Shown: positions 1 to 8,980 of the stretch, in pieces
Numbering within the stretch: the stretch's first letter is position 1
How the letters are laid out: each line of letters opens with the position of its first letter
Assembly (NCBI RefSeq): GCF_014230085.1
Contig: NZ_JACHVB010000013.1
Location: 248,001 to 312,000 of the forward strand
Length of the DNA: 64,000 nucleotides
Reading direction: 5' to 3'
Source: Ruficoccus amylovorans
GTDB taxonomy: Bacteria; Verrucomicrobiota; Verrucomicrobiia; Opitutales; Cerasicoccaceae
Notes under the pieces: generated by a model
Databases searched by the model: none
Seen by the model: only the letters and a program-made list of their open reading frames with translations
What the model was told of the DNA's origin: nothing
Position numbers and translations under genes: made by a program

Positions 1-1
1 C

Positions 2-85
2 GATACCGTCGAGTGGTCGGACTTCTATACCCAGGAACTCAAGCGCCGCAACGTCGTCATAGACAGAGATGTTTTCGGCGGATAG
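2..85 (+). CDS. 3' end of an unidentified gene
   Basis: One open frame enters from the left edge and ends at TAG (83-85), giving 27 residues that end in NVVIDRDVFGG. The composition is protein-like and the stop lies 8 bp from the end of the convergent AraC gene, as expected of a compact gene end. Too little is left to assign a family. Confidence 0.45.
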   Translation, partial: DTVEWSDFYTQELKRRNVVIDRDVFGG

Positions 86-93
86 GGAGAGCC

Positions 94-960
94 CTATCCG
101 GCACGATGCCTGGCGCGAAACTCTCGCGGGGAAACGCCTGTAATCTGGCGGAAGCAGCGGTTGTAATTTGAAATACTCCCATAGCCGCATGCGAACGCAA
201 TCTCAGCCACCGTGCTTGAAGTCTCGATAAGATCCCGGCACGAGCGCGAGACGCGCAGTTCGTTGATAAAATCGGTGAAACGCTTCCCCGTCATCCGGCG
301 AAAGTAGCGGCAGAAAGCCGATTCGGTCATTCCTGCGGCGCGGGCGGCTTCCCCCAGCGAAATGTCCGAGGCAAGCTCCCTGAATATATACTGATAGATT
401 CTGGTCATCCGCTGACTCGCCTCCGGGTCCAGCGTCGGCATGAAGCCTTCGCTGCTGAGCCCGACCAACCCGTCTTCGGCTCTGCTGAGTTCGTCGAGCA
501 GGTGAAACAGCTCAAACAACCGTTCGGCTCCGCTCTGCCTGCGCATGCGCCGCATGCGGGCAACTGTCGAAGCCAATGCCACGCCCTTGACTTGGAACCC
601 TGCCCGCGCCCTTGTCATGAAACGCCGAACCGCACCCATCTCGGAGAGCCCCCAGAAATCCCGTCCGAAAACATCCGGCAGAAACTGCACCACAACCGCC
701 CTCGCCCGATTCCTTTTCGACCGGCCCTCTGAGTTGTGGAAATAATGCGGCAGCGAACACCCGAAGACATAAACCTCCCCGCTGTCAAAAGGCCGAATCC
801 TGTCTCCCACGAAAAGTTCCCCGACGCTGGATTCAATCAACGTGATCTCGAACTCCGGGTGGTAATGCCACGGAGACGTGAAACGCGCCTGGTCGAACTC
901 CCGGAAGGCAAAGGTTTCATGCCGGGTTTCATGAATCGTCTCAAGTGCAGCTTTCATCAT
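94..960 (-). CDS. AraC-family transcriptional regulator
   Basis: Likely a sugar-responsive activator or repressor. The N-terminal part looks like a cupin ligand-binding domain (HYHPEFEITLI). The C-terminal ~100 residues are a typical AraC double helix-turn-helix: ISLGEAARAAGMTESAF (about residue 200) and STVAEIAFACGYGS (about 250), ending with the family-typical GVSPREFR. The frame is open to a GTG at 999, but the first ATG pair is at 960/957 and gives a normal 287-288 aa protein, so 960 was chosen. It is divergent from the isomerase-kinase-aldolase operon that starts about 160 bp away, so it is the obvious candidate regulator of that operon (inference). Confidence 0.88.
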   Translation of the reverse strand: MMKAALETIHETRHETFAFREFDQARFTSPWHYHPEFEITLIESSVGELFVGDRIRPFDSGEVYVFGCSLPHYFHNSEGRSKRNRARAVVVQFLPDVFGRDFWGLSEMGAVRRFMTRARAGFQVKGVALASTVARMRRMRRQSGAERLFELFHLLDELSRAEDGLVGLSSEGFMPTLDPEASQRMTRIYQYIFRELASDISLGEAARAAGMTESAFCRYFRRMTGKRFTDFINELRVSRSCRDLIETSSTVAEIAFACGYGSISNYNRCFRQITGVSPREFRARHRAG

Positions 961-1121
961 GGGCAACGCATCAAACAAACTATGCCTATAGTTTAACACA
1001 AAACCAATCTCAATCCACCTTTGAGAGCAATATCTTGTTAGTTTTAGTCAACCGGCAGGTAGTTTTTAACATGCCCGGAATGCTACAATCCCAGCCATCA
1101 GAACCCCCGATTGAAAACACT

Positions 1122-2627
1122 ATGAAAGATACCCAAACATTCCCCGCAAATGGCGTTGCCTGCCAAGTTATCAACGATCTCGTCCCTGCCCGTCCCAAAG
1201 CCGCTCCGACTAAAATCGGCATGGTCGGCGTCGGCCTGAAAATGCATTTTGTCTGGGCGGAAGCTTCCCGCCTGTACCGGGCGGCCTGTGAGCAGGTACG
1301 AGCCCTCCTGCCTGCGGACCAGTTCGAGCTCTGCGCTTCCGAGGAGGCTTATGAGTCTCCCGAAGAGCTTTTAAAAACGCTGGACAAGCTCAAGGCCGAG
1401 GGCATCGAAGGGGTTATCCTCTTCCACGGCTCGTACACCGCGGGCGAAATTGGCTCGCAGATGGGCCGCTGGTTGCGCGACCACCGCATGCCGCTTTTCA
1501 GTTGGGCCTACCCGGAGGTCAAAGGCGGACGCCTGACCGCCAACAGCCTCTGCTGCCAGAACTTCGTGCTCAATGCCTTCAAGCGCCTCGGCGTGCGCTA
1601 TACCTGGATGTTCAAAAGCCTCGAAGCTCCCGGCAAAGAGGAACTGATCGGACGCTTCGCCCGCAGCGTGCGTGCGTATCAACGCTTCCGCAACGGCAAG
1701 GGCCTCATCGTCGGAACCGGCCGTGTACCAGGATTCTATGACGCGGAGTGCGACGAGCTCTCCGTCATGGACCGCTTCGGTTTTCGCTTCGATCGCATCG
1801 GCCTCGAATACGCCTTCGACGAGGGAGACAAGTTCTCCGACGCCGATGTCGAGCGCGTCCGCAAGGCCTTGACCGAAGCCCCCCAGTGCGGCTACGACAA
1901 CGTCCCCGCCGAACAGGCCTACAAGACGATCCGTCTCGCGCTGGGCACACTCCGGATCGCTGGAGAGGGCGGCCACATCGGGTGCGCCCTGAAGTGCTGG
2001 CCCGAACTCTTTGACCTCTACAAGTGCGCCGCCGACGGTGCCCTGTCCATGATCAACGACTACGGACTGCCTGCCGCCGACGAGAGCGACATGAACGGCC
2101 TCATCTCCATGTGCGCCATGCATCTGGTGCGCGAGGGCGAGTCGATTCCGACCCTGATGGACATTTCCCTGCTCGACCCGCAACGCAATGTGCTCGGTTT
2201 CTGGCACTGCGGGGGCTCAGCCACCCGCCTGCTGCGCCAGGGCACCAAGTACGAGTGCCGCCGCCACTCCATCCTGGAAAACGCCGACGAGGAAACCGCC
2301 TGGGGGCTGCTCGTCGAGTCCCTGCTGGAGCTGGGACCCGTCACCGCAACCCGCTATCTCTCTCCCGACAGCAGCCGCGCCTTTACCTTCGAGGGTAACG
2401 TGGTCGATTCACCGATGGCTTTCCGCGGAGCCTATGCTGATGTCGAACCCTCCGGCCCCCACACCGCCGAACAGTTGATGGGCACTATCCTCGACAACGG
2501 CTTCGACCACCACTGGGTCATGGGACGCGGACACTTCGCCAAGGATCTTTCCATGCTCAATCATTGGCTGGACGTCAAGGACCAGCCGGTAACCAATAAT
2601 GGCGGCTCCTGCGGCTTGAGCGCCTAA
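1122..2627 (+). CDS. L-fucose/L-arabinose isomerase-like sugar isomerase
   Basis: Predicted aldose-ketose isomerase, about 501 aa. The C-terminal half carries the Mn-site arrangement of the L-fucose isomerase family: an acidic motif ESDMNG (about residue 321), then LMDISLLD, then a His in GFWHCGG (about 361). The frame is open back to 945, inside the AraC gene. ATGs at 1071 and 1122 are possible, and 1122 is preferred because the conserved domain begins soon after it (KIGMVGVGLK). There is no obvious Shine-Dalgarno. It is first in a four-gene operon, 18 bp before a PfkB kinase. The family is sure; the substrate is not known. Confidence 0.8.
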   Translation: MKDTQTFPANGVACQVINDLVPARPKAAPTKIGMVGVGLKMHFVWAEASRLYRAACEQVRALLPADQFELCASEEAYESPEELLKTLDKLKAEGIEGVILFHGSYTAGEIGSQMGRWLRDHRMPLFSWAYPEVKGGRLTANSLCCQNFVLNAFKRLGVRYTWMFKSLEAPGKEELIGRFARSVRAYQRFRNGKGLIVGTGRVPGFYDAECDELSVMDRFGFRFDRIGLEYAFDEGDKFSDADVERVRKALTEAPQCGYDNVPAEQAYKTIRLALGTLRIAGEGGHIGCALKCWPELFDLYKCAADGALSMINDYGLPAADESDMNGLISMCAMHLVREGESIPTLMDISLLDPQRNVLGFWHCGGSATRLLRQGTKYECRRHSILENADEETAWGLLVESLLELGPVTATRYLSPDSSRAFTFEGNVVDSPMAFRGAYADVEPSGPHTAEQLMGTILDNGFDHHWVMGRGHFAKDLSMLNHWLDVKDQPVTNNGGSCGLSA

Positions 2628-2645
2628 CCTTCACCAACGCTTCCC

Positions 2646-3620
2646 ATGGAAAAGAACAGCGCGTTCGATGTGATCGGGGTCGGGCTGGTCGCCGTCGATG
2701 TCTTATGGCGCACGCCCGAGCAGGTAACGGTCGGCAGCAAAAACGAAGTCAAGGACATGGTGCTGCAAGGCGGAGCCCCCGCCGGCAGCACCACCAGTCA
2801 ACTCGGTCGTCTCGGCTACCGGACCGGCTTTCTGGCGAATCTGGGTGAAAACACCCTCTCGGCTATCGCGATCGAGGAGTTCAAACGCTGCGGCGTACGC
2901 AACGACCTTTTCAATATGCACGAGGGTGCCGCCCCAGCCCTGGCGCTGTGCGAGATAAATCCGCAGACAGCCGAGCGCACCGTCTATTACAACCTTAGCC
3001 ACTACCGCGGACTGAAAAAAGAGGACATCCCTCTCGATGTCATTCGTCAGGCCCGCCTTCTCATCATCGACAGTTTCGAACTGGAGGCGATGGAAGTCAT
3101 TCTCGAAGCAGTTCGGGGAAGCGCTGTAAGAACTGTGCTTGATCTCGAACACGGTGACAGTGACACCCTCATCCGCTGCCTGAAAATGGGCACGGACATG
3201 ATCTTGCCCTGGGAAGCCGCCGAGACGATCACCGGCTGCAACGACCCCGAAACCGCCCTCGCCCGCATGGCCGAGTGGACTTCGGGCAATCTCCTCATCA
3301 CGGACGGGATCAAAGGAAGCTGGGCCTGGAACGGCGGTAAAATCCTGCATCAGCCATCTTTCCGGGTACAGGCAGTCGATACGACCGGCTGCGGCGACGC
3401 CTATCATGGCGGCTACGCCGTCGGCCTGCTGGAAGGCTGGGACCTGCCCACGCGTATGGAATATGGCGCCTGGATAGCCGCTAATGTGGCCACCGCCCTT
3501 GGAGGCCGCACACGACTTCCAGACCGGAAAATGCTCTCGCAATTTGACCAGTCGATGCTGAGCGGCACTACCCGCGATGCCGTTCAAACCCTCATAGCTC
3601 AAGCCTCCCTTGTCTCCTGA
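2646..3620 (+). CDS. PfkB-family carbohydrate kinase
   Basis: Ribokinase-like sugar kinase of 324 aa, the usual length. The N-terminal glycine-rich sugar-binding stretch (LQGGAPAGSTTSQLGRLG, about residue 40) and the C-terminal ATP/anion-hole motif DTTGCGDAYHGG (about residue 246, with the catalytic Asp in GCGD) are both intact. Its place between an isomerase and two aldolases implies that it phosphorylates the ketose made by the upstream isomerase before retro-aldol cleavage (inference). Only 6 bp separate it from the next gene. Confidence 0.88.
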   Translation: MEKNSAFDVIGVGLVAVDVLWRTPEQVTVGSKNEVKDMVLQGGAPAGSTTSQLGRLGYRTGFLANLGENTLSAIAIEEFKRCGVRNDLFNMHEGAAPALALCEINPQTAERTVYYNLSHYRGLKKEDIPLDVIRQARLLIIDSFELEAMEVILEAVRGSAVRTVLDLEHGDSDTLIRCLKMGTDMILPWEAAETITGCNDPETALARMAEWTSGNLLITDGIKGSWAWNGGKILHQPSFRVQAVDTTGCGDAYHGGYAVGLLEGWDLPTRMEYGAWIAANVATALGGRTRLPDRKMLSQFDQSMLSGTTRDAVQTLIAQASLVS

Positions 3621-3626
3621 AGCAGT

Positions 3627-4622
3627 ATGCAAATCATCCACAATCGCCGCGAGGTCCTCACTTGTCTCGAAGAGGCTCGAAAAGCCGGAGCACCTGTCTT
3701 CTGCCCCAATGCGGAGACGCCCGACGAAATCGAAGGCGTCCTGAACGCCGCCCAATCGTTCGCCCAACAGCGCAAGTTGCCGCACATCTCGGTCGGCCTC
3801 GGCATCACCGCCTCGTACCCGGACCATCCGCAACTGCGTCGCCTCGACCTGAACTCGCAACTGACCGCCGAGGGGATTTGCCAATCAGAGCCCACCTGCT
3901 CCGTCGTTGACCGGGCGCTCATCTGGCTGGACTGGATAGCCGCCTATGCCCGCCCGGATATTTTCCCATCCGTGCGCGCCATTCCATTTCTGGATCACGG
4001 TTGGGTGCCCATCCCCCAGGACCGCGAGTTGATGGAGAACGACGAATTCATCGATCGGATGGGGATCATCATGTTCGACGCCAGCGGCTACGACCTGGAC
4101 GCGAACATAGCCCGTACTCAGGACTATGTGAAGCGGCATGGAGAGTCCGTTGTCGTCGAGGGTTGCCCGGATAAAATCCTTTCCCAGGCGGACCTCGCCA
4201 AGAAACCGCAGGACTCCTCGCCCTTCCTGACTAATCCGCAGAGCGCCGCCACCTTTGTCAGCAAGACCGGGGTTGACTTGATCGTCCCCAGCCTGGGAAC
4301 CGAACACCGGGGGCAACCCGGCGAACATATTTACTACCGCCGTGAACTGGCCCGCGAGCTCACGCAAAAAGTCGGCCCCATTCTCGCCCTGCATGGCACC
4401 AGCAGCCTCGGTGATAAACTCTCCACCGTGGCGCAGGACGGAATCTGCAAGGTGAACTTCTACACCGCAATGGCCCGGCAAGCCAGCCATAGCCTGCAAA
4501 ACGCCTGGGCCTCAGCAGGGACCGACAGCATCCATACGACTTGCGGCAGTTACCTTCACCACACCCGGCGTTCAGCCGTGCAGGCGACCTGCACGCACAT
4601 GCTGAACCTGCTGACGCCCTAA
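3627..4622 (+). CDS. Class II (metal-dependent) fructose-bisphosphate-aldolase-like protein
   Basis: 331 aa in the class II aldolase fold. The landmarks appear in the expected order: PFLDHGW (about residue 122; the LDHG metal/catalytic loop), MGIIMFDASGYD (about 147; equivalent of the MxDGS segment), VVVEG (about 173; the metal Glu), HGTSS (about 256) and KVNFYTAM (about 275; equivalent of KxNxxT). Sequence between motifs is far from housekeeping FbaA, so the substrate is probably the phosphorylated ketose of this operon rather than fructose-1,6-bisphosphate (inference). Confidence 0.78.
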   Translation: MQIIHNRREVLTCLEEARKAGAPVFCPNAETPDEIEGVLNAAQSFAQQRKLPHISVGLGITASYPDHPQLRRLDLNSQLTAEGICQSEPTCSVVDRALIWLDWIAAYARPDIFPSVRAIPFLDHGWVPIPQDRELMENDEFIDRMGIIMFDASGYDLDANIARTQDYVKRHGESVVVEGCPDKILSQADLAKKPQDSSPFLTNPQSAATFVSKTGVDLIVPSLGTEHRGQPGEHIYYRRELARELTQKVGPILALHGTSSLGDKLSTVAQDGICKVNFYTAMARQASHSLQNAWASAGTDSIHTTCGSYLHHTRRSAVQATCTHMLNLLTP

Positions 4623-4658
4623 CCCCCGCTTTCGACTCCTTAAATTGACTCCCAAGCC

Positions 4659-5714
4659 ATGATACATTCCCAGAAAACCCTCGACCAAAAGCTCAAGCGC
4701 ATTGCCGCCGGTAATGACACGCGAAAGGACTTCATCCTTGCTGACGCCAAGGACGCCGACATGGCCTTCGGCATAACCGCCCCCGGCCCTAACCGCGCAG
4801 GCTCGTGCCCTCATGGCTACGACCCAAAACAAAAGTGCTACAAAACGCTCGACGATTATCAGCAGCAGATTCGCGAAGTCATCAAGCAACAGCTCGTCGA
4901 TATCGTGCTGCTGTCCGCTTCCAACCTGGAACGGCTCGGGATCAATGAAGGACTCTTCAAGAACTCCCCCATCACCCCCGCCGCGCGGGCCAATGACACC
5001 ACCGATGTCTGGGCTGTGCGCGGAGGCAAGTATCCCAGCCAGCCCTCCCGCCATTTCCGTACGGCGACACTTGACCACATCAAGTACGGCAAGCTGGAAA
5101 ACAATCACCACCGTCCCTACATCGGCGCCGACCTCGGACTATACTCGGTGACCTTTACCAACAATATCGATTGGGACTATGCGGCGCTGGAGGCTTTTCA
5201 CGAGTTTCGCATCGAGGCGGAAAAAAAGAAATTCCGTTACTTCCTCGAAGTCTTTAACCCGAATGTCGATCCCGGCATTGATGCGGCGACAGTCGGCGGC
5301 TTTCTCAACGACAGCATTATCCGCTGCCTGGCAGGTGTCACCTCAGCCGGTCGGCCGCTGTTCCTGAAAATCCCCTACAACGGACCCGGTCCCCTGGAGG
5401 AGCTCGCCTCCTACGACAGCAACCTGGTCATCGGTATTCTTGGAGGAAGCGCCGGCACGACGCTGGATGCTTTCCAACTCATCCATGATGCTCAGAAACA
5501 CGGCGCGAAAGTCGCCCTCTTCGGCAGAAAAATCAATCTGTCCGAGCACCCCCTGGCCTTCATCGAAATGCTCCGCCGCATAACAGACGGCGATGTCGGC
5601 CCGGTCGAAGCCGTCAAGGCCTACCACGGCACACTGCAAAAAAATGGCATCTCTCCGCAACGTCCACTAGACGAAGACCTCACAACAACGATCGGAAAAC
5701 TCAGTTACAGCTAG
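4659..5714 (+). CDS. LacD/DeoC-like class I aldolase-family protein
   Basis: 351-aa TIM-barrel protein resembling tagatose-bisphosphate (LacD) / DeoC-type aldolases. YFLEVFNPN (about residue 195) and FLKIPYNGP (about 235) match barrel strands, with the Lys in FLKIPY at the expected Schiff-base position. It is last in the isomerase-kinase-aldolase operon, 36 bp after the class II aldolase. Two mechanistically different aldolases in one operon is unusual: one could act on a different intermediate or serve as an epimerase-like or regulatory partner. Family assignment is moderately sure; the reaction is unknown. Confidence 0.65.
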   Translation: MIHSQKTLDQKLKRIAAGNDTRKDFILADAKDADMAFGITAPGPNRAGSCPHGYDPKQKCYKTLDDYQQQIREVIKQQLVDIVLLSASNLERLGINEGLFKNSPITPAARANDTTDVWAVRGGKYPSQPSRHFRTATLDHIKYGKLENNHHRPYIGADLGLYSVTFTNNIDWDYAALEAFHEFRIEAEKKKFRYFLEVFNPNVDPGIDAATVGGFLNDSIIRCLAGVTSAGRPLFLKIPYNGPGPLEELASYDSNLVIGILGGSAGTTLDAFQLIHDAQKHGAKVALFGRKINLSEHPLAFIEMLRRITDGDVGPVEAVKAYHGTLQKNGISPQRPLDEDLTTTIGKLSYS

Positions 5715-5773
5715 GGCTCCAGGGATGCAGTTCTAGCGGTTTCACAGCCCCCTGCCCATGAGCATAACCGGCC

Positions 5774-5961
5774 GCTCGACCCGGTCTCGAAGCTCTCGCA
5801 CAGCGGCTGGAAGGCAGCCCCGACAGTGGCCCCGTCCCGCGCAAGCTGTACGCTACCGACGCCTCGGAATATCGGGAACTGCCGCTCCCAGTCGTCTTCC
5901 CAGGTCCGAGGTCGAGATCTCCGAACTGATCCATTTCGCAGCTCGGTATAATAGCGATTAG
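5774..5961 (+). pseudogene. Remnant of an FAD-linked oxidase/dehydrogenase N-terminus
   Basis: Reading from 5774 gives LAQRLEGSPDSGP followed by RKLYATDASEYRELPLPVV, which is characteristic of the N-terminus of GlcD/DLD-type FAD-linked dehydrogenases. A single-base loss near 5900 shifts the frame, and the next frame continues with RSEVEISELIHFAARY up to TAG at 5959. Nothing of the rest of the protein follows. This is a decayed fragment of about 60 codons and accounts for most of the otherwise geneless 5715-6044 stretch. Confidence 0.6.
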
Positions 5962-6044
5962 ACATAATTACTGGACACACAAACAACACTCACCCTGCTG
6001 CCCAACTCAACAATAGAATTTAAGTTTCAGCCCAAAGATCGTTA

Positions 6045-7208
6045 TCAATAACAATTCATCCAAGCACCTGAAAGCGAACTCAAGAGCGCTTGTTCTGTTT
6101 GCGCGTCGAAGAGGTGGATGTGCTCCACTTTGACGTGAAGCTTCACCTGCTGTCCGCATTCATAATGGCCGCCGGGGTGCACGCGGGCGACAAACAAAGT
6201 ACCACCGGCCACGCAGTATAAATAGGTTTCCGCCCCCATGGGCTCGCGCACATCCAGGCGTGCCGTAATACTGCGCAGCAGCCCTTCGTCCGGGGAAGGC
6301 GTCGCCTCTGAGATGTCCTCGGGGCGAATCCCGAGCACAACCTCCCGATCGACATGCCCGGTTACCTGGCTCGCCACTGCCTCAGGCAGCATGAGCCTGA
6401 CCGGGTCGGCGTCGCCCTCGGCCCCGGCAAAGACCAGCCCTCCGTCCGATTTGCGCAAAGTACCTTTGAAGAAATTCATGGCCGGACTGCCGATAAAGCC
6501 CGCCACGAACATATTGTCCGGCTTGTTGTAGAGGGCGAGTGGCTCGTCCACCTGCATGATGCGGCCATCCTTCATGACGCAGATGCGGTCTCCCATCGTC
6601 ATGGCCTCGACCTGGTCGTGGGTCACATAGATCATCGTCGCATCCAGGCGGGCGTGCAGCTTGGATATCTCCGCGCGCATCGACACCCGCATTTTCGCGT
6701 CGAGATTCGACAACGGTTCGTCAAAGAGAAAGACCTTCGGCTTCCTCACAATCGCCCGCCCGACGGCGACCCGCTGCCGCTGCCCGCCGGAGAGCGCCTT
6801 GGGCTTGCGCGCCAGGTACGGGTCCAGCCCGAGCATGGCCGAGGCCTCGCGCACCCGCTGGTCGATTTCGGCCTTAGGGAACTTTCTCAGCTTCAGCCCA
6901 AAGGCCATGTTCTCGTACACGCTCATGTGTGGGTAGAGCGCGTAGTTCTGAAAAACCATGGCGATGTCCCGCTCCTTGGGCAGCACGTTGTTCACGACAC
7001 GGTCGCCGATTGACACACTGCCGCCGGTGATGTCTTCAAGTCCGGCAATCATGCGCAGCGTCGTGGATTTACCGCAGCCGGAAGGACCGACCAGCACCAT
7101 GAACTCCCCGTCGCGGATCTCCAGGTCGATGCCATGCACGACCGTTACGTCGGGGCCGCCGCTGCCGGGATAGGTCTTGGTGAGTTTGCTGATACTTACG
7201 TTTGCCAT
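6045..7208 (-). CDS. ABC transporter ATP-binding protein, MsmX/UgpC type
   Basis: Cytoplasmic ATPase that powers CUT1-type sugar importers. Walker [10 protein letters not shown] (about residues 41-49), Q-loop [10 protein letters not shown], signature LSGGQRQRV (139-147), Walker B VFLFDEP (159-165) and the H-loop VTHDQ are complete. The C-terminal ~130 residues form the OB-like regulatory domain of MalK relatives. The ATG at 7208 is chosen over an upstream codon at 7214. It lies last in the minus-strand transporter operon, after the GntR gene, and can be expected to energise the two permeases upstream. Confidence 0.93.
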   Translation of the reverse strand: MANVSISKLTKTYPGSGGPDVTVVHGIDLEIRDGEFMVLVGPSGCGKSTTLRMIAGLEDITGGSVSIGDRVVNNVLPKERDIAMVFQNYALYPHMSVYENMAFGLKLRKFPKAEIDQRVREASAMLGLDPYLARKPKALSGGQRQRVAVGRAIVRKPKVFLFDEPLSNLDAKMRVSMRAEISKLHARLDATMIYVTHDQVEAMTMGDRICVMKDGRIMQVDEPLALYNKPDNMFVAGFIGSPAMNFFKGTLRKSDGGLVFAGAEGDADPVRLMLPEAVASQVTGHVDREVVLGIRPEDISEATPSPDEGLLRSITARLDVREPMGAETYLYCVAGGTLFVARVHPGGHYECGQQVKLHVKVEHIHLFDAQTEQALLSSLSGAWMNCY

Positions 7209-7270
7209 AAACACTGAGCGCTGAAATCAGGAGATCGCAGGCGCGATAGACTTTATTGTGAGGGGGGGGG

Positions 7271-8002
7271 TTAATCGCCGGTATCGGCCCGAAATGGCCG
7301 TTTGACCAGGATACGATGAATCCGGCTGCTGAGACTGGAAAGATGAGCGCGCATAGCAGTCGAGGCCGAGGCGCTATCACGCTCACCAATCATACGCACG
7401 ATGTCCCGGTGCTCTTTGGCCACCGCGTGAACATGAGTAGAGAGCGACAGATTCGCATTTTCATCGGTGTTTCTTCCATCGCTGTGGAGGTGATAAAAAA
7501 CATAATTGCATTCGACCATGAGCAACGCGAAATCGCTGATGAAACGCGCGTTTCCACTGGCCAGAACGATGCTCTGGTGGAAGCTCCATTCAAGTTCCAG
7601 ACGACGCGTCGTGTCCAGATGTTCCGCCCCGGCATCAAGCTCATCACAGAGCAACTCGAGTTCGACCAACTGTGTTTGGGTACGGTGCTGACAAGCCGCG
7701 TGGATGGCGGCCAGCTCGATGGCCTCGCGATATTCATAAAGGTGAAGCACCTCGGTCGGTGTGTAATCACGCAACCGCATCCCCCGGCTAGAGTCATCCT
7801 TCAGAATCAACCCTTTGGCGGCGAGCATAAGCAAGCCCTCGCGGATGGGGATGCGGCTCAGGTTTAACTGAGCGGCTAAATCACGTTCGACCAAACGGTC
7901 TCCAGGTAGGTATTTCTCCGAAAACACCAGGCGGACAAGGCGATTCAGGTGCGACGATACGCTTTCGTTCGCGGATGTATGAGCAGGCATAACAGGCATC
8001 AT
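7271..8002 (-). CDS. GntR-family regulator, FadR/FCD subfamily
   Basis: About 243 aa. N-terminal winged helix: RLVRLVFSEKYLPGDRLVE, then LNLSRIPIREGLLMLAAKGL. All-helical C-terminal FCD ligand domain with the metal/ligand residues expected for this subfamily (YEYREAIELAAIHAA, EWSFHQSIV, HVHAVAKEHRDIV). It lies inside the ABC importer operon between a permease gene and the ATPase gene. FCD regulators of the ExuR type bind palindromes of the form TGGTATACCA. Three such sites occur at 12.36 and 18.7-18.8 kb, so this protein is their probable binder (inference). The start is ATG 8002 or 7999; the frame is open to 8053. Confidence 0.88.
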   Translation of the reverse strand: MMPVMPAHTSANESVSSHLNRLVRLVFSEKYLPGDRLVERDLAAQLNLSRIPIREGLLMLAAKGLILKDDSSRGMRLRDYTPTEVLHLYEYREAIELAAIHAACQHRTQTQLVELELLCDELDAGAEHLDTTRRLELEWSFHQSIVLASGNARFISDFALLMVECNYVFYHLHSDGRNTDENANLSLSTHVHAVAKEHRDIVRMIGERDSASASTAMRAHLSSLSSRIHRILVKRPFRADTGD

Positions 8003-8049
8003 CAGGGGGGCGCAGCCTTTGGCAAACCCGATTTTTGATCCTATCGCCG

Positions 8050-8955
8050 TCATCCCTTCACCCCTCCCAGCCGAACACCGGCGACAAAGAATTTCTGCCC
8101 GAAGAGAAAGATGAACACCACCGGCAAGATGGACAGCAGGCTAGCCGCCATCAGGAGCGGCCAGTTCGCGGAATAAGAGTCCATGAAGTCAAGCAAGCCA
8201 AGCGAGAGGGGTTTAAGCGCGTCGCGATTGATCTTCACGAGTGGACCGAGCAGGTTCTGCCAGGTTCCCAGAAAGGAGAATATGCCCAAGGCCGCCAGAG
8301 CGGGTCCCGAAAGCGGCAGCACGATCTTGAAATAAATGCGGACAGGACCGCACCCATCCAGGATGGCGGCTTCTTCCAGTTCAGTGGGCAAACCGAGAAA
8401 GAACTGCCTTAGCATAAATGTGCCGTAGGCCGTGAAAATGGACGGGACAATCAGAGCGAAATAGGTGTCGATCAGCCCAATCCCCGACAGCAGGATAAAC
8501 GTCGGAATAAGAGTAACCGTGGCCGGGACCATCAACGTAGCCAGGTAGAAAAAGAACAGCACATCTCTGCCCCTGAATTGCAGACGGCTGAAGGCGTACG
8601 CGGCCATTGAGCTGGTAACAACCTGCCCGATCGTTACTGCGAGCGAAACAAAAAGACTGTTAAAAAAGTACCGGGCAAAAGGAACTTGCCGAAAGACTTC
8701 GAGGTAATTCTCCCAATGCCAGACGCGCGGGAACAGGTTTTTTACGACTCCGGGTTCCGCAGGAAACACGCTGGAGGACGGTCCTTCGATAGCGATCAGC
8801 GACGGGTCGGTGGTTTTCACTGATGTACCAAGCATCCAGAGCAGAGGATAGAGCATGGTCACCGCCAACCCTGCCAGGACAATCCAGGCCAGCCATGTGC
8901 CCATACGCTTGACCAGAGGCGAGTGAAGAGAGTGATGAGTAGCTGAAGATGACAT
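8050..8955 (-). CDS. Sugar ABC transporter permease, MalG type
   Basis: Inner-membrane half-permease of about 301 aa with six predicted membrane segments starting at WLAWIVLAGLAVTMLYPLLW. The cytoplasmic EAA loop (EEAAILDGCGPVRIYFKIVLPL, given here only as its landmark ends, about residue 193) contacts the ATPase. The long upstream extension of the open frame overlaps the partner permease and is not hydrophobic, so ATG 8955 was taken as the start. Second permease of a CUT1 importer. Confidence 0.9.
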   Translation of the reverse strand: MSSSATHHSLHSPLVKRMGTWLAWIVLAGLAVTMLYPLLWMLGTSVKTTDPSLIAIEGPSSSVFPAEPGVVKNLFPRVWHWENYLEVFRQVPFARYFFNSLFVSLAVTIGQVVTSSMAAYAFSRLQFRGRDVLFFFYLATLMVPATVTLIPTFILLSGIGLIDTYFALIVPSIFTAYGTFMLRQFFLGLPTELEEAAILDGCGPVRIYFKIVLPLSGPALAALGIFSFLGTWQNLLGPLVKINRDALKPLSLGLLDFMDSYSANWPLLMAASLLSILPVVFIFLFGQKFFVAGVRLGGVKG

Positions 8956-8980
8956 AGGAAGCGTGTCCACCAGGCAGAGG

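Noticed and set aside
1371-2207. 278-codon open frame antisense to the isomerase
   Set aside because: Arises from high-GC codon bias opposite a clearly coding gene; low-complexity Ala/Gly/Val-rich product with no family features.
2703-3884. 393-codon frame antisense to kinase and aldolase
   Set aside because: Spans two real genes on the other strand and has no motif.
1122-5714. A complete sulfoquinovose (sulfo-EMP) pathway
   Set aside because: Isomerase-kinase-aldolase order fits, but there is no sulfolactaldehyde oxidoreductase, sulfonate exporter or sulfoquinovosidase in the window.
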